From Acinetobacter sp. Ac_5812 (GTDB taxonomy: Bacteria; Pseudomonadota; Gammaproteobacteria; Pseudomonadales; Moraxellaceae): 64,000 nt of DNA. Under the pieces are notes generated by a model, which worked only from the letters and a program-made list of their open reading frames with translations, had not been told where the DNA came from and searched no databases. Made by a program: the position numbers and the translations under genes. The stretch covers positions 1-64,000 of the forward strand of contig NZ_LXUK01000001.1 of assembly GCF_013072695.1 (NCBI RefSeq), given 5' to 3'. Positions 26,635 to 37,356 of this stretch are shown here, piece after piece (the stretch's first letter is position 1; each line of letters begins with the position of its first letter).

Positions 26635-27993
26635 TTATCCCTTAGGATGAGCAGTCGTTTTTCTCATTAACGTTTGATTATCATATTGATGCGAAGTAAG
26701 GTGCGCTTGGAGTTGTGCCATAAAGTCCATTACGACTACGACAACAATCAATAAAGATGTTCCACCCAAATGGAATGGAATACCAAACGAACTTTGCAGT
26801 ACCATAGGCATTAAACACACTACAGTAATGTAAATTGCACCAATGAAGGTCAAACGGTTAAGAATATGATCTAAATAACGAGCCGTTTGCTCACCTGGGC
26901 GGATACCAGGCACATATGCCCCGCTACGCTTTAAATTCTCTGATACTTCTTTCGGGCTAAAAACTAGCGCAGTATAGAAATAACAGAAGAAGATAATTAA
27001 CGCGCCAAAGAGCATTAAATACAACGGCTGTCCAGGCGATAACACCAATGCCAGATCTTGTAAGCTACGTTTCACAATCCCTGCATTTGGATCAGCACTT
27101 CCCAACCATTGTCCCAAGCTCGCTGGAAATAATAACAATGAGCTTGCAAAAATCGCTGGAATTACACCCGCCATGTTAATTTTTAACGGCAAATGTGTTT
27201 GCTGTGCAGTAAATACACGACGACCTTGCTGTTTTTGTGCATAGTTTACTGGGATCCGACGTTGTGCTTTTTCAATAAACACGATCGCAGCTAAAACGGC
27301 TAATGAGAGTAAACCGAATACAGCTAAACCTATTAAACTACCCTGACCATTTTGTACAGACGTAAACGACTGAATTACGAGATTTGGCAAACCTGCCACA
27401 ATCCCCGCAAAAATGATCATCGAGATACCATTACCAACACCACGTTCGGTAATTTGCTCGCCCAACCACATCAAGAACATTGTTCCAGCAACTAACGAAG
27501 TTACTGCTGGAACGTAGAATGCCAAGCCTGACGTTAAGGTAATACCTTGACTAATCAGGCCAGCACACATCCCTACACCTTGCACGAGTGCAAGGAATAA
27601 GGTGCCGTAGCGTGTATATTGATTGATCTTACGTTTGCCTTGCTCGCCTTCTTTTTTCAAAGCTTCTAGCGAAGGAACTACCGTAGACATGAGCTGCACG
27701 ATAATCGATGCAGAAATGTACGGCATAATCCCTAACGCCAGAATCGACATGCGTTCTAATGCACCACCAGAGAACATGTTAAATAAACCTAAGAAGGTAC
27801 CTTCATTAGCTTTAAAAAACTGTGCTAGCGCTACATTATCAATCCCCGGCAACGGAATATGCGCTCCTAGTCGAAAGACCAATAACGCGCCAATCAAAAA
27901 CATTAATCGACGAATAATTTCACGGTATTTCACATGAAATGGTTGGCCTTTCATCATGTTTACATGACCAGAAGAACTAGGAGTCATAGACAC
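26635..27993 (-). CDS. secY: Protein translocase subunit SecY
   Basis: 452 residues with ten transmembrane helices; channel of the SecYEG translocon. Recognisable: the plug/TM2 region [20 protein letters not shown] and the cytoplasmic loop [20 protein letters not shown]. Start choice: GTG 27993 has GGAG 9 bp upstream, ATG 27987 would be 15 bp from it; I use the GTG. Between rplO and rpmJ as in other gamma-proteobacteria. Confidence 0.95.
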   Translation of the reverse strand: MSMTPSSSGHVNMMKGQPFHVKYREIIRRLMFLIGALLVFRLGAHIPLPGIDNVALAQFFKANEGTFLGLFNMFSGGALERMSILALGIMPYISASIIVQLMSTVVPSLEALKKEGEQGKRKINQYTRYGTLFLALVQGVGMCAGLISQGITLTSGLAFYVPAVTSLVAGTMFLMWLGEQITERGVGNGISMIIFAGIVAGLPNLVIQSFTSVQNGQGSLIGLAVFGLLSLAVLAAIVFIEKAQRRIPVNYAQKQQGRRVFTAQQTHLPLKINMAGVIPAIFASSLLLFPASLGQWLGSADPNAGIVKRSLQDLALVLSPGQPLYLMLFGALIIFFCYFYTALVFSPKEVSENLKRSGAYVPGIRPGEQTARYLDHILNRLTFIGAIYITVVCLMPMVLQSSFGIPFHLGGTSLLIVVVVVMDFMAQLQAHLTSHQYDNQTLMRKTTAHPKG

Positions 27994-27999
27994 TCGAGA

Positions 28000-28440
28000 T
28001 TACTCCTCGACTTTACCGCCAGCAGCTTCAACAGCAGCTTTAGCGCCTTTAGTCAACACAACACCTTTAACAGTGAATGCGCGAGTGATTTCACCAGAAA
28101 GAACGATGCGAGCACGAATTTGGTCACGACGAACAACATTCGCAGCTTTTAAAGTTTCAAGGCTAACAACATCACCTTCAACTTTATTCAACTCAGACAA
28201 ACGTACTTCAGCAGTTTTCAAAGCGATTTGGCTAGTGAAACCGAATTTAGGCAAACGACGATATAACGCAGTTTGACCGCCTTCAAAGCCTGGACGAGTA
28301 CCACCACTTTTACGTGAGTTTTGACCTTTGACACCACGGCCACCAGTCTTACCAACGCCAGAACCGATACCACGGCCTAAACGACGGTTATCACGCTTAG
28401 CACCTTCTGCAGGTGCAAGTTCATTTAAACGCAGAGTCAT
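28000..28440 (-). CDS. rplO: 50S ribosomal protein L15
   Basis: 146 residues; [20 protein letters not shown] and the Gly-rich [19 protein letters not shown] segment that threads into 23S rRNA. The stop codon region overlaps the secY ribosome-binding site. Confidence 0.97.
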   Translation of the reverse strand: MTLRLNELAPAEGAKRDNRRLGRGIGSGVGKTGGRGVKGQNSRKSGGTRPGFEGGQTALYRRLPKFGFTSQIALKTAEVRLSELNKVEGDVVSLETLKAANVVRRDQIRARIVLSGEITRAFTVKGVVLTKGAKAAVEAAGGKVEE

Positions 28441-28443
28441 GGC

Positions 28444-28620
28444 TTATTCCTCTACACTAACCATATAGTAAACTTTGTTGACCATACCACGGTTAGAAGG
28501 CGTATCTTGCACTTCTACAGTATGACCAATACGACGCAGACCTAAACCTTTAAGGCAAAGTTTATGATTTTTTAAACGATGCGAAGAAGATTTAGTCTGG
28601 GTAACTTTAATCGTTTTCAT
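28444..28620 (-). CDS. rpmD: 50S ribosomal protein L30
   Basis: 58 residues, [20 protein letters not shown], with [16 protein letters not shown], the L30 core. Sits between rpsE and rplO with 3-6 bp gaps. Confidence 0.96.
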   Translation of the reverse strand: MKTIKVTQTKSSSHRLKNHKLCLKGLGLRRIGHTVEVQDTPSNRGMVNKVYYMVSVEE

Positions 28621-28626
28621 GATTGA

Positions 28627-29124
28627 TTACCCTTGAATTTGTTCTACTGAAAGACCACGTTTCGCAGCGACTTTCTCAGGAGAAGTCATATCACGCAAAC
28701 CTTTGAAAGTTGCGTTTACTACGTTAGCAGCATTTGTAGAACCATAACATTTAGCAAGTACGTTATGTACACCTGCAGCTTCAAGAACAGCACGCATAGC
28801 GCCACCAGCAATTACGCCAGTACCTTCTGAAGCAGGTTGCATGTATACACGGCTTGCGCCATGACGAGCATTCACAGGGTGTTGTAAAGTAGTACCCGCA
28901 AGGTCTACAGTAATCATGTTACGACGAGCAGCTTCAAGTGCTTTAGAAATAGCAGCTGGAACTTCACGTGCTTTACCACGACCAAAACCTACGCGACCAT
29001 TACCATCGCCCACAACAGTTAATGCTGTGAAAGAGAAGATACGACCACCTTTAACAACCTTGGCTACACGATCAACGGCAACCAGCTTTTCAACGAGACC
29101 TTCGTTTTGTTCAACTTTCGCCAT
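28627..29124 (-). CDS. rpsE: 30S ribosomal protein S5
   Basis: 165 residues; double-stranded-RNA-like N-domain with [19 protein letters not shown] and a C-domain with [19 protein letters not shown]. Decoding-accuracy protein. Gap of 2 bp to rplR. Confidence 0.97.
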   Translation of the reverse strand: MAKVEQNEGLVEKLVAVDRVAKVVKGGRIFSFTALTVVGDGNGRVGFGRGKAREVPAAISKALEAARRNMITVDLAGTTLQHPVNARHGASRVYMQPASEGTGVIAGGAMRAVLEAAGVHNVLAKCYGSTNAANVVNATFKGLRDMTSPEKVAAKRGLSVEQIQG

Positions 29125-29126
29125 GA

Positions 29127-29477
29127 TTAGAACTCCAAGCCGCCTTCACGAGCAGCATCAGCCAAGGCTTTGATACGACCATGATATTTAAAACCAGAAC
29201 GGTCAAATGCAACTTTGGTAACACCAGCTGCTTTAGCACGTTCTGCGATCAAAGCACCAACTTTCGTAGCTGCATCTACATTACCTGTAGTACCGCTACG
29301 TAAAGATGCATCTAAAGTTGAAGCTTGCGCTAAAACTTTTCCACCATCTGCTGAAATAACTTGCGCATAGATGTGACGCGGCGTGCGGTTTACACACAAA
29401 CGAGTCGCACCCAATGCACGAATGTGCAAGCGTGTGCTTTTCGCACGACGCAAACGGGTTTGTTTCTTTTCGTTCAT
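29127..29477 (-). CDS. rplR: 50S ribosomal protein L18
   Basis: 116 residues; 5S rRNA binder with the basic N-terminus [13 protein letters not shown] and the end [20 protein letters not shown]. The family's usual length is about 117. Confidence 0.97.
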   Translation of the reverse strand: MNEKKQTRLRRAKSTRLHIRALGATRLCVNRTPRHIYAQVISADGGKVLAQASTLDASLRSGTTGNVDAATKVGALIAERAKAAGVTKVAFDRSGFKYHGRIKALADAAREGGLEF

Positions 29478-29491
29478 AAGAACCTCGCGCC

Positions 29492-30025
29492 TTATTTCTT
29501 CTTAGCTTCTTTACGAAGAATAACTTCATCCGAATAACGAACACCTTTACCTTTATATGGTTCAGGAGAACGGTATGCACGGATTTCCGCTGCCACTTGA
29601 CCTAACAACTGCTTGTTTGCTGACTTCAAAATGATTTCAGTAGCAGTTGGAGTTTCCGCTGTTACACCTTCAGGTAAAGCGTAGTCAATCGGGTGTGAGT
29701 AACCAAGGTTAAGGTTTACAGAAGTACCCTTAACCGCAGCTTTATAACCAACACCAACAAGCTGTAACTTACGTTCGAAGCCTTCGCTAACACCTTTTAC
29801 AAGGTTGTTCAATACAGCGCGAGCAGTACCAGCCTGCATCCAAGCGTCTTTCGACTCTTTAGCTGGAGCAAGTTGAAGTTTACCTTCTTCCTGTTTTAGC
29901 TCGACCAGCGCATGCAGGTTGAAAGACAATGTACCTTTGCTGCCTTTCACTTCGACCTGCCGGCCGTTCTGAGTAACTGTTACACCATTCGGTACAGTTA
30001 CTGGGGCTTTAGCCACACGAGACAT
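29492..30025 (-). CDS. rplF: 50S ribosomal protein L6
   Basis: 177 residues; two L6 repeats and the C-terminal signature [14 protein letters not shown]. Near the factor-binding site of the large subunit. Confidence 0.97.
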   Translation of the reverse strand: MSRVAKAPVTVPNGVTVTQNGRQVEVKGSKGTLSFNLHALVELKQEEGKLQLAPAKESKDAWMQAGTARAVLNNLVKGVSEGFERKLQLVGVGYKAAVKGTSVNLNLGYSHPIDYALPEGVTAETPTATEIILKSANKQLLGQVAAEIRAYRSPEPYKGKGVRYSDEVILRKEAKKK

Positions 30026-30038
30026 GAGGAATCACCTA

Positions 30039-30434
30039 TTAAGAAACAAAAGCAATAACTTCACCACCAACGCCTGCAGCACGTGCAGCGCGATCAGTCA
30101 TGATGCCTTTGCTTGTAGAAACAATTGCAATACCTAAACCTTGCTTAACGCTAGGAATTTTATCTTTACCGCGATATTGGCGTAGACCTGGACGGCTTAC
30201 ACGCTTAACAGTTTCGATAACAGGCTTGCCTTCGAAATATTTTAAAGTAATTGTCAAAGTAGCTTTTGCTTCTTCAGAAGCAACTTCTACATTTGAAATA
30301 TAACCTTCTTGTTGAAGTACGTTTGCAATTGAAACTTTCAACTTAGAAGAAGGCATAGAAACAGTTTGTTTCTTCGCCATTTGTGCGTTACGAACACGTG
30401 TTAACATGTCGGCAACGGTATCTTGCATACTCAT
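30039..30434 (-). CDS. rpsH: 30S ribosomal protein S8
   Basis: 131 residues, [18 protein letters not shown], with [20 protein letters not shown]. Central-domain 16S binder; in E. coli it represses the spc operon by binding mRNA near rplE (established knowledge). Confidence 0.97.
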   Translation of the reverse strand: MSMQDTVADMLTRVRNAQMAKKQTVSMPSSKLKVSIANVLQQEGYISNVEVASEEAKATLTITLKYFEGKPVIETVKRVSRPGLRQYRGKDKIPSVKQGLGIAIVSTSKGIMTDRAARAAGVGGEVIAFVS

Positions 30435-30445
30435 TTAGTCGCTCC

Positions 30446-30751
30446 TTACCAGCTTGCCTTAACAACGCCTGGTACATCACCCTGCATTACTGTGTCACGT
30501 AATTTGTTACGGCTTAAACCGAACTTACGGAAGTAACCATGAGGACGACCAGTTAAACCACAACGGTTACGAAGACGTACTGGAGATGCGTTACGCGGCA
30601 ATGCCTGTAACTTTAATGTCGCTTCGAAACGTTCTTCGTCACTTGCATTTACATTTGCAATCGTTGCTTTTAATTCAGCACGTTTTGCAGCGTATTTAGC
30701 AACTGTCTTTTCGCGTTTCAATTCGCGATTAATCATACCTTTCTTAGCCAT
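30446..30751 (-). CDS. rpsN: 30S ribosomal protein S14 (zinc-free form)
   Basis: 101 residues. It has only the single [16 protein letters not shown] motif and no CxxC zinc pairs, so it is the long C-minus type. Position between rplE and rpsH as expected. Confidence 0.96.
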   Translation of the reverse strand: MAKKGMINRELKREKTVAKYAAKRAELKATIANVNASDEERFEATLKLQALPRNASPVRLRNRCGLTGRPHGYFRKFGLSRNKLRDTVMQGDVPGVVKASW

Positions 30752-30760
30752 ATCGACCTC

Positions 30761-31297
30761 TTATTTGAACGGGAAGCCGAATGCACGCATAAGCGCACGG
30801 CCTTCGTCATCGCTACGAGCAGTTGTCGTAATAGTGATGTCTAAACCACGGATACGATCAATCTTGTCAAAATCGATTTCAGGGAAAACGATTTGCTCTT
30901 TTAAACCCATAGAGTAGTTACCACGACCATCAAATGATTTCGAAGAGAAACCACGGAAGTCACGGATACGAGGGATTGCGATCGAGATCAAACGATCCAA
31001 GAATTCGTACATTTGGTCGCCGCGTAAAGTAACTTTACAACCGATCGGCCAACCATCACGGATTTTGAAACCAGCGATTGATTTACGAGCAAGTGTCACA
31101 ACTGGTTTTTGACCAGCAATGAGTTGCATATCAGCAACAGCGCCATCTAATAATTTCTTATCAGTTGCAGCTGCGCCTACACCCATGTTTAGAGTGATTT
31201 TTGTGATGCGAGGAATATCCATCACATTCTTAACGCTAAGTTCTTCTTGTAACTTTGCTTTAAGTTCGTCGTTGTAACGTGCTTTAAGTCTGGCCAT
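30761..31297 (-). CDS. rplE: 50S ribosomal protein L5
   Basis: 178 residues; [37 protein letters not shown] near the C-terminus. 5S rRNA and P-site tRNA contact. Confidence 0.97.
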   Translation of the reverse strand: MARLKARYNDELKAKLQEELSVKNVMDIPRITKITLNMGVGAAATDKKLLDGAVADMQLIAGQKPVVTLARKSIAGFKIRDGWPIGCKVTLRGDQMYEFLDRLISIAIPRIRDFRGFSSKSFDGRGNYSMGLKEQIVFPEIDFDKIDRIRGLDITITTTARSDDEGRALMRAFGFPFK

Positions 31298-31312
31298 TGC
31301 CTTTTCAACCTA

Positions 31313-31630
31313 TTACTTCGCTACCGCCACTGATTCACCATTTGATTTATAAACACGAGTTTTCGCGCCATCAATCACTTGGTAACCAATACGGTCAGCC
31401 TTTTGGGTTGTAGCATTAAAAATTGCCACGTTTGAAATATGAAGCGTAGCCTCTTGAGTAACGATGCCGCCTTCAGCGCCAGTTACACGGTTTGGCTTTT
31501 GATGCTTCTTCACTAAGTTAAGGCCTTCGACCTTAACTCGATCTTCAGAAACTGACAAAACGATACCTTGTTTGCCTTTTTCTTTACCTGCGATCACAAT
31601 TACTTGATCGCCTTTTTTAATCTTAGCCAT
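31313..31630 (-). CDS. rplX: 50S ribosomal protein L24
   Basis: 105 residues with a KOW motif ([18 protein letters not shown]) at the N-terminus; assembly initiator protein of the large subunit. Confidence 0.97.
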   Translation of the reverse strand: MAKIKKGDQVIVIAGKEKGKQGIVLSVSEDRVKVEGLNLVKKHQKPNRVTGAEGGIVTQEATLHISNVAIFNATTQKADRIGYQVIDGAKTRVYKSNGESVAVAK

Positions 31631-31639
31631 GATTGCCTC

Positions 31640-32008
31640 TTATAGAACTTCAGGAGCCAATGAAATGATTTTCATGAACTGTTCAGTACGAAGTTCACGA
31701 GTCACTGGTCCGAAGATACGAGTCGCAATCGGAGCTTTGTTGTTGTTCAAAATAACAGCTGCGTTATCGTCGAAACGAATAACTGAACCGTCTGGACGAC
31801 GGATGCCGAACTTTGTACGAACAACTACAGCATTCATCACGTCACCTTTTTTAACACGTGCGCGTGGAATTGCTTCTTTTACAGTAACTTTAATAATATC
31901 GCCAACTGAAGCATAACGACGGTGTGAACCACCAAGTACTTTAATACATTGTACGCGGCGTGCACCACTATTGTCTGCTACGTCGAGCATACTTTCGGTT
32001 TGAATCAT
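31640..32008 (-). CDS. rplN: 50S ribosomal protein L14
   Basis: 122 residues from ATG 32008 ([19 protein letters not shown], the L14 start); the open frame upstream to 32041 runs through the leader hairpin and is not coding. First gene of the spc segment. Confidence 0.97.
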   Translation of the reverse strand: MIQTESMLDVADNSGARRVQCIKVLGGSHRRYASVGDIIKVTVKEAIPRARVKKGDVMNAVVVRTKFGIRRPDGSVIRFDDNAAVILNNNKAPIATRIFGPVTRELRTEQFMKIISLAPEVL

Positions 32009-32027
32009 TGCCCTACTCCAAAACCGA

Positions 32028-32085
32028 GCATCACCGGTCACAATTTCGAAAGGCTCAAAGAGTACTCGAAATTGTCCGATGATGC
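32028..32085 (-). promoter_or_regulatory. Long RNA stem-loop in the rpsQ-rplN intergenic region
   Basis: The minus-strand RNA can form a 20-bp stem: GCATCATCGGACAATTTCGA pairs with the 22-nt arm at 32028-32049. The stem includes one G-U pair and a 2-nt GA bulge, and the loop has 16 nt. There is no T-run, so it is not a simple terminator. It is the largest gap between genes in the S10-spc part, 20 bp before rplN. Confidence 0.7.
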
Positions 32086-32100
32086 AACAAGAACGTCTAA

Positions 32101-32358
32101 TTACTCAGCAGCAGCTTCAACTACTTCCACTAAAGTCCAAGCTTTAGTTTTAGAAATTGGGCGGCTTTCTTTGATGGTTACCAAGTCGCCTAATTTAGCA
32201 ACATTGTTCTCATCATGAGCGTGTAATTTAGTTGAACGGCGGATTGATTTGCCATACAACGGGTGTTGAACGCGGCGTTCAATAAGCACAACAATAGACT
32301 TGTCCATTTTGTCGCTTACGACTTTGCCGGTTAACGTGCGGACTGTTTTTTCACTCAT
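32101..32358 (-). CDS. rpsQ: 30S ribosomal protein S17
   Basis: 85 residues, [22 protein letters not shown] and the HDENN(V)[19 protein letters not shown] signature region of S17. Overlaps rpmC by 4 bp (ATGA). Last gene of the S10 segment. Confidence 0.97.
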   Translation of the reverse strand: MSEKTVRTLTGKVVSDKMDKSIVVLIERRVQHPLYGKSIRRSTKLHAHDENNVAKLGDLVTIKESRPISKTKAWTLVEVVEAAAE

Positions 32359-32552
32359 TGTCCGTTCCCCTGTTTTTCGGTAAGGAGTGTCTTAATACGA
32401 GCAATTGTCTTACGAGCAATTTGCACTTCATGCGATTTGCCTAGTTGACCAGTTGCTTTCGCCATACGAAGACGGAATTGGTTAAGCTGTTGCTCATCAA
32501 GCAAAGCTTTCAACTCTTCTACCGACTTTTCACGTAGATCTTTAGTTTTCAT
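32355..32552 (-). CDS. rpmC: 50S ribosomal protein L29
   Basis: 65 residues, [20 protein letters not shown], all-helical, with the end [16 protein letters not shown]. Overlaps both neighbours (1 and 4 bp). Confidence 0.97.
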   Translation of the reverse strand: MKTKDLREKSVEELKALLDEQQLNQFRLRMAKATGQLGKSHEVQIARKTIARIKTLLTEKQGNGQ

Positions 32553-32965
32553 TACATCACCGTCCGAGTCACGATAGTGGTTTTAAACGGGAGTTTAGCA
32601 GCAGCTAAAGCAAAAGCTTCGCGCGCTAACTCATCGCTAACACCTTCAATTTCGTACAGGATCTTACCTGGCTGGATCTGACAAACCCAGTATTCCACGC
32701 TACCCTTACCTTTACCCATACGTACTTCTAATGGTTTTTCGGTAATTGGTTTGTCTGGGAATACGCGGATGAAGATTTTACCACCACGTTTGATACGACG
32801 GCTAATGGTACGACGTGCAGCTTCAATCTGACGCGCAGTCATACGACCACGTTCAGTTGCTTTAATTGCAATCGAACCAAATGATACTGTACTACCACGA
32901 TGCGCTAGACCAGTGTTACGGCCTTTGTGCACTTTACGGAATTTGGTACGTTTAGGTTGCAACAT
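32552..32965 (-). CDS. rplP: 50S ribosomal protein L16
   Basis: 137 residues, [20 protein letters not shown] and the [20 protein letters not shown] motif. A-site tRNA accommodation. In E. coli Arg81 of this protein is hydroxylated by RoxA (established knowledge); the MGKGKG region around that site is kept here. Confidence 0.97.
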   Translation of the reverse strand: MLQPKRTKFRKVHKGRNTGLAHRGSTVSFGSIAIKATERGRMTARQIEAARRTISRRIKRGGKIFIRVFPDKPITEKPLEVRMGKGKGSVEYWVCQIQPGKILYEIEGVSDELAREAFALAAAKLPFKTTIVTRTVM

Positions 32966-32968
32966 GGA

Positions 32969-33721
32969 TTATTCTCCCTTGTCAGCAGCACGGTCACCGC
33001 GACGACCACGACGCTCTTGACCTTCACCACGACCACGACCACGTTTAGCTGGACGCTCTTCAGCAGGAGCAGGGTTCATGACTTGTTTCATGCCACCTAA
33101 GATCTCGCCACGGAAAATCCAAACTTTAACACCGATCGTACCGTATGTTGTTTCTGCGCGCATAGTTGCATAGTCGATGTCAGCACGAAGCGTATGCAAA
33201 GGTACACGACCTTCACGATACCACTCAGTACGAGCAATCTCTGCACCACCTAAACGGCCAGAAACTTCAACTTTGATACCTTTAGCGCCAGCACGCATTG
33301 TGTTTTGAACCGCACGCTTCATAGCACGACGGAACATAACACGCTTTTCTAATTGAGAAGCAATCGCTTCAGCAACTAAACGTGCGTCCAAGTCAGGGCG
33401 ATCAATTTCATTGATGCTAACTTGAGCTGGAACACCCATAATGTTGGTGAGTTCGCGCTGTAATTTCTCAATATCTTCGCCTTTTTTACCGATAACGATA
33501 CCAGGACGAGCAGTGCTAATTGTTACTTTAGCAGCGCCTGTAGGACGTTCGATAAGAATATTGCTGATCATCGCGTTTTTAAGTTTTTTAGTTAAAAACT
33601 CACGAACTTGAAGATCTTTAAGCAAGTATTCAGCGTATTGTTTCGGACTCGCATACCAGTTAGCGTTATGACGTTTCACAACACCTAGGCGGATACCGAT
33701 TGGATGAACCTTCTGACCCAT
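32969..33721 (-). CDS. rpsC: 30S ribosomal protein S3
   Basis: 250 residues: KH domain (about 40-108) and S3 C-domain with [20 protein letters not shown]. After about residue 215 comes a tail very rich in Arg, Gly and Glu ([18 protein letters not shown]), which makes it longer than the E. coli protein (233 aa). mRNA-entry helicase element. Confidence 0.97.
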   Translation of the reverse strand: MGQKVHPIGIRLGVVKRHNANWYASPKQYAEYLLKDLQVREFLTKKLKNAMISNILIERPTGAAKVTISTARPGIVIGKKGEDIEKLQRELTNIMGVPAQVSINEIDRPDLDARLVAEAIASQLEKRVMFRRAMKRAVQNTMRAGAKGIKVEVSGRLGGAEIARTEWYREGRVPLHTLRADIDYATMRAETTYGTIGVKVWIFRGEILGGMKQVMNPAPAEERPAKRGRGRGEGQERRGRRGDRAADKGE

Positions 33722-33722
33722 A

Positions 33723-34055
33723 TCAAACCCCTACCTTAACGGTGATGTGACAAGTACGCTTAGTAATACGATCTGCACGGCCTTTAGCACGTGGCATGAT
33801 ACGTTTAAGGCTCATGCCTTCATCAACGTAAATCGTAGTTACTTTAAGGTCATCAACATCTAAGCTGTTGTTGTGTTCAGCATTCGCGATTGCAGATTCA
33901 AGTGCTTTTTTAACGAGCACAGCTGCTTTCTTGTTACTGAAGTTCAAAATGTCTATCGCACGTGCAACCGACTTACCACGGATCAAATCAGCAACTAAAC
34001 GTGCTTTTTGTGCCGAGATAGCGGCACCGCGTAATTTAGCAGTTACTTCCATCAT
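33723..34055 (-). CDS. rplV: 50S ribosomal protein L22
   Basis: 110 residues, [20 protein letters not shown] and the exit-tunnel loop region ending [20 protein letters not shown]. Two consecutive ATGs (34055, 34052) are possible starts. Loop mutations in this protein give macrolide resistance in other species (established knowledge); I see no lesion. Confidence 0.96.
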   Translation of the reverse strand: MMEVTAKLRGAAISAQKARLVADLIRGKSVARAIDILNFSNKKAAVLVKKALESAIANAEHNNSLDVDDLKVTTIYVDEGMSLKRIMPRAKGRADRITKRTCHITVKVGV

Positions 34056-34063
34056 AGCACCTA

Positions 34064-34339
34064 TTAACGTTTAGACTTCTTATCAACACCGTGACCACGA
34101 TAGGTACGAGTTGGCGCGAATTCACCCAATTTATGACCAACCATGTGTTCAGTAACAATTACTGGAACGTGGTTACGGCCATTGTGAACAGAAATTGTTA
34201 AACCAACAAAGTCTGGAAGGATCATTGAACGACGTGACCAAGTTTTGATCGGCTTACGGTTGTTAGCAGCAATCGCAGCTTCAACCTTAGCGAACAAATG
34301 CGCGTCGACGAATGGACCTTTTTTTAATGAACGAGGCAT
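34064..34339 (-). CDS. rpsS: 30S ribosomal protein S19
   Basis: 91 residues, [15 protein letters not shown] and [20 protein letters not shown]; small-subunit head. Confidence 0.97.
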   Translation of the reverse strand: MPRSLKKGPFVDAHLFAKVEAAIAANNRKPIKTWSRRSMILPDFVGLTISVHNGRNHVPVIVTEHMVGHKLGEFAPTRTYRGHGVDKKSKR

Positions 34340-34352
34340 TATTCAGATTCCC

Positions 34353-35177
34353 TTACTTGACGCGACGGTCGCGAATAATCATCTTAGTCGTACGCTTATT
34401 GGTACGTGTCTTGTACCCTTTAGCTTTTTGACCCCATGGACTTACAGGTTGAATACCTTTACTACGTCCTTCACCACCACCGTGTGGATGGTCTACTGGG
34501 TTCATCGCCATACCACGAACGGTAGGACGAATACCACGCCAGCGCGCAGCACCAGCTTTACCCAATGAACGAAGGTTGCTTTCTTGGTTAGAAACTTCAC
34601 CAATTACAGCACGACATTCAACATGGACTTTACGCATTTCACCAGAACGTAAACGAACGATAGCGTAAGAACCATCACGACCCAACAACTGAACTGAAGT
34701 ACCAGCAGAACGTGCTAATTGAGCACCTTTACCGATTTTAAGTTCAAGGTTATGCAAGGTAGAACCGATTGGCATGTTACGAAGTGGTAAACAGTTACCT
34801 GGACGAATTGGAGCATCGTTACCAGATTGAACTTTATCACCAGCACGCAGGCCTTTAGGCGCAATGATGTAACGACGTTCACCGTCAGCATATTTCAATA
34901 AAGCAATATGAGCTGTACGGTTAGGATCGTATTCAATACGCTCTACAGTCGCAGGAATACTGTCTTTGTTACGTTTAAAGTCAACAATACGGTAGTTTTG
35001 CTTATGACCACCACCCACGTGACGTGTAGTGATGTGACCATTGTTATTACGACCACCAGTACGTTTTTTAGCTTCTACCAACGGTGCATAAGGAGCGCCT
35101 TTGTGAAGATGGTCATGAACCACTTTCTCTACAAAGCGACGTCCTGGAGACGTTGGCTTACATTTTTGAATTGGCAT
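34353..35177 (-). CDS. rplB: 50S ribosomal protein L2
   Basis: 274 residues, [20 protein letters not shown] and the C-terminal [19 protein letters not shown] with the peptidyl-transferase-centre His of the PHGGGEG motif. Confidence 0.97.
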   Translation of the reverse strand: MPIQKCKPTSPGRRFVEKVVHDHLHKGAPYAPLVEAKKRTGGRNNNGHITTRHVGGGHKQNYRIVDFKRNKDSIPATVERIEYDPNRTAHIALLKYADGERRYIIAPKGLRAGDKVQSGNDAPIRPGNCLPLRNMPIGSTLHNLELKIGKGAQLARSAGTSVQLLGRDGSYAIVRLRSGEMRKVHVECRAVIGEVSNQESNLRSLGKAGAARWRGIRPTVRGMAMNPVDHPHGGGEGRSKGIQPVSPWGQKAKGYKTRTNKRTTKMIIRDRRVK

Positions 35178-35188
35178 AATTCTCGTCC

Positions 35189-35509
35189 TTATTCCGCTGC
35201 GTTTTCAGCGGTATCGCCCAAGTCAGCCATTTCTACATCTTGGCCAGCTTTCAGGGTGACGTATGCTTTTTTCACATCAGAACGACGTCCTAATGTTTTA
35301 CCAAAGCGTTTTGTTTTACCTTTAGTGATCGTTGTATTGATTTTTACAACTTCAACACCAAAGAGCTGCTCAACTGCTTTCTTGATTTCAAGTTTGTTTG
35401 CATTTAATGCAACTTTGAACACTTGAACACCAGCAGTGTCACCTAAAACTTGTGCTTTTTCTGAGAATACTGGTCCTAATAGGACTTGATAGATACGTTC
35501 GTTGTTCAT
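35189..35509 (-). CDS. rplW: 50S ribosomal protein L23
   Basis: 106 residues; exit-site protein that docks SRP and trigger factor. Recognised by the start [18 protein letters not shown] and the central [22 protein letters not shown] segment. The acidic C-terminus ([12 protein letters not shown]) is a small extension. Overlaps rplD by 4 bp. Confidence 0.96.
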   Translation of the reverse strand: MNNERIYQVLLGPVFSEKAQVLGDTAGVQVFKVALNANKLEIKKAVEQLFGVEVVKINTTITKGKTKRFGKTLGRRSDVKKAYVTLKAGQDVEMADLGDTAENAAE

Positions 35510-36108
35510 CCGAGTTCTACCTCAATTTTCTTAGCAGCAGCTACAGACATTACAACTTTATCAAATGCGATCAAGCTAACAGGATCAATAGCAGTAGCAT
35601 CAACCACATCAACGTGTGGAAGGTTGCGAGCTGCGAGATACAAGTTCTCATCTACAGCATCTGTAATGATCAATGCGCGAGTTGCATTCAAGTCTGTAAG
35701 TTTTGCAAGCAAGTCTTTAGTTTTTGGAGCTGCAACAGCAAACTCTTCAACTAATACAAGACGATCTTGGCGAACAAGTTCAGCTAAGATACATTGCATT
35801 GCACCGCGATACATCTTACGGTTTACTTTTTGAGACCAATCTTGTGGGCGAGCAGCAAAAGTTTTACCACCACCAACCCAGATCGGGCTACGAATAGAAC
35901 CCGCACGAGCGCGACCAGTACCTTTTTGACGGAATGGCTTTTTACCACCGCCAGAAACATCTGCACGTGATTTGTGAGCACGAGTACCTTGACGACCACC
36001 AGCTAAGTAAGCTGTAACAACTTGGTGTACAAGAGCTTCGTTAAATTCACGTCCGAAAGCAACTTCAGACAATTCAACAGCAGAGCCGGAAACAGTTTTT
36101 AAATTCAC
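35506..36108 (-). CDS. rplD: 50S ribosomal protein L4
   Basis: 200 residues; the exit-tunnel loop [19 protein letters not shown] is present. In E. coli this protein represses its own operon by transcription attenuation and translation block in the S10 leader (established knowledge). Confidence 0.97.
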   Translation of the reverse strand: MNLKTVSGSAVELSEVAFGREFNEALVHQVVTAYLAGGRQGTRAHKSRADVSGGGKKPFRQKGTGRARAGSIRSPIWVGGGKTFAARPQDWSQKVNRKMYRGAMQCILAELVRQDRLVLVEEFAVAAPKTKDLLAKLTDLNATRALIITDAVDENLYLAARNLPHVDVVDATAIDPVSLIAFDKVVMSVAAAKKIEVELG

Positions 36109-36119
36109 AGTATTTCCCC

Positions 36120-36758
36120 TCAGGCCTTGATGGTAGGACGTACAACAACGTCACCGCCAGTTGAACCAGGAATAGCACCCTTAACAACTAAAACAGAACG
36201 TTCAGCGTCAATAGATACAATTTCAAGACCTTGAACTGTTACGCGTTCGTCACCTAAGTGACCAGCCATTTTCTTGCCTTTGAACACGCGACCAGGTGTC
36301 TGGTTTTGACCTGTAGAACCTAATACACGGTGAGATACAGAGTTACCATGAGTAGCATCTTGCGTACGGAAATTCCAACGCTTAACACCACCTTGGAAAC
36401 CTTTACCTTTTGACTGACCAGTTACGTCAACAATTTGACCAACTGTGAACAGATCAACACCGATAGAAGCACCCACTTCACGGCCTTCAAGCTCAGCTTC
36501 AGTAACACGGAACTCTTTAACTAAACGACCAGCAGCAACACCCGCTTTCGCGAAGTGACCTTTCTGAGCGTTAGTTACGCGCGATTCGCGACGTTCACCA
36601 GTAGTTACTTGAATTGCTTGATAACCATCAGTTTCAAGTGTTTTGATTTGCGTAATGCGGTTTGGATCGACTTCGATAACTGTAACAGGTACAGATACAC
36701 CAGCATCTGTAAAGACGCGAGTCATACCACATTTGCGACCGACTAAACCAATAGCCAT
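36120..36758 (-). CDS. rplC: 50S ribosomal protein L3
   Basis: 212 residues from ATG 36758 (GAGG 9 bp upstream; an ATG two codons earlier is too close). Contains [20 protein letters not shown] with the tip Gln that PrmB methylates in E. coli (established knowledge). Confidence 0.97.
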   Translation of the reverse strand: MAIGLVGRKCGMTRVFTDAGVSVPVTVIEVDPNRITQIKTLETDGYQAIQVTTGERRESRVTNAQKGHFAKAGVAAGRLVKEFRVTEAELEGREVGASIGVDLFTVGQIVDVTGQSKGKGFQGGVKRWNFRTQDATHGNSVSHRVLGSTGQNQTPGRVFKGKKMAGHLGDERVTVQGLEIVSIDAERSVLVVKGAIPGSTGGDVVVRPTIKA

Positions 36759-36817
36759 GTGCATAAACCTCTAAAAAAGCGGCCTAATTAACTTAAAAAG
36801 TTAATCAACCGAAAGCC

Positions 36818-37129
36818 TTAACCCAAAGCGATCTGAACATCAACACCAGCAGCAAGATCTAACTTCATCAATGCATCAACAGTTTTATCTGTTGGTTGAA
36901 CGATGTCGATCAAACGCTTATAAGTGCGGATTTCGTACTGATCACGAGCGTCTTTGTTGACGTGTGGTGAAGTAAGAACGTTGAAGCGTTCGATGCGAGT
37001 AGGCATCGGAATTGGACCACACACTTGTGCGCCAGTACGCTTAGCGGTTTCTACGATCTCTTGAGCAGATTGATCAATCAGACGATGATCAAAAGACTTC
37101 AAACGGATACGAATTCTCTGGTTAGACAT
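36818..37129 (-). CDS. rpsJ: 30S ribosomal protein S10
   Basis: 103 residues from ATG 37129 ([20 protein letters not shown], with TGAGG-like GGAG 8 bp upstream). Also NusE in antitermination complexes. First gene of the operon; the start overlaps a possible leader ORF (37122-37169). Confidence 0.97.
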
Positions 37130-37169
37130 ACCAGTAAACTCCAAGCCAAATATATAAAGAATCACCCAT
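37122..37169 (-). CDS. Candidate 15-aa leader peptide overlapping rpsJ
   Basis: ATG 37169 has GAGG 6 bp upstream and encodes [15 protein letters not shown], stopping at TAA inside the rpsJ start region (8-bp overlap). The stop/start overlap would allow translational coupling. Rich in Trp and Tyr. Not supported by anything but ribosome-binding site and position. Confidence 0.35.
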   Translation of the reverse strand: MGDSLYIWLGVYWYV

Positions 37170-37271
37170 GACGCACCTCACCATTCTGGTAAGTGTCAAG
37201 GGCAGTGAAAATCACTAAGGTCATGATCGATGCCACGACTGTAATGCGTTAACTACTTTCTTCGTAGTAAA

Positions 37272-37290
37272 CGCCCTCCATTTGAGGGTC
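37272..37290 (-). promoter_or_regulatory. Leader hairpin at the 5' end of the S10 transcript
   Basis: CCCTC/GAGGG stem with a 5-nt loop (37274-37288), at about the expected transcription start; may stabilise the mRNA 5' end or be an L4 target (inference). Confidence 0.35.
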
Positions 37291-37294
37291 GCTC

Positions 37295-37323
37295 ATTATA
37301 ACGATTGTTTAAGTCTTATGCAA
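37295..37323 (-). promoter_or_regulatory. Promoter of the S10-spc-alpha operon
   Basis: Minus strand TTGCAT, 17 bp, TATAAT: a near-consensus sigma-70 promoter about 165 bp before rpsJ, leaving a leader of about 160 nt. Confidence 0.85.
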
Positions 37324-37356
37324 TTCTTCTTTTCATTTTTTAAGCAATCAATCCTG

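Noticed and set aside
23500..37330. Missing or moved genes in the ribosomal operon
   Set aside because: All 28 genes from rpsJ to rplQ are present in the usual order once rpmD and rpmJ, which are short, are read by hand.
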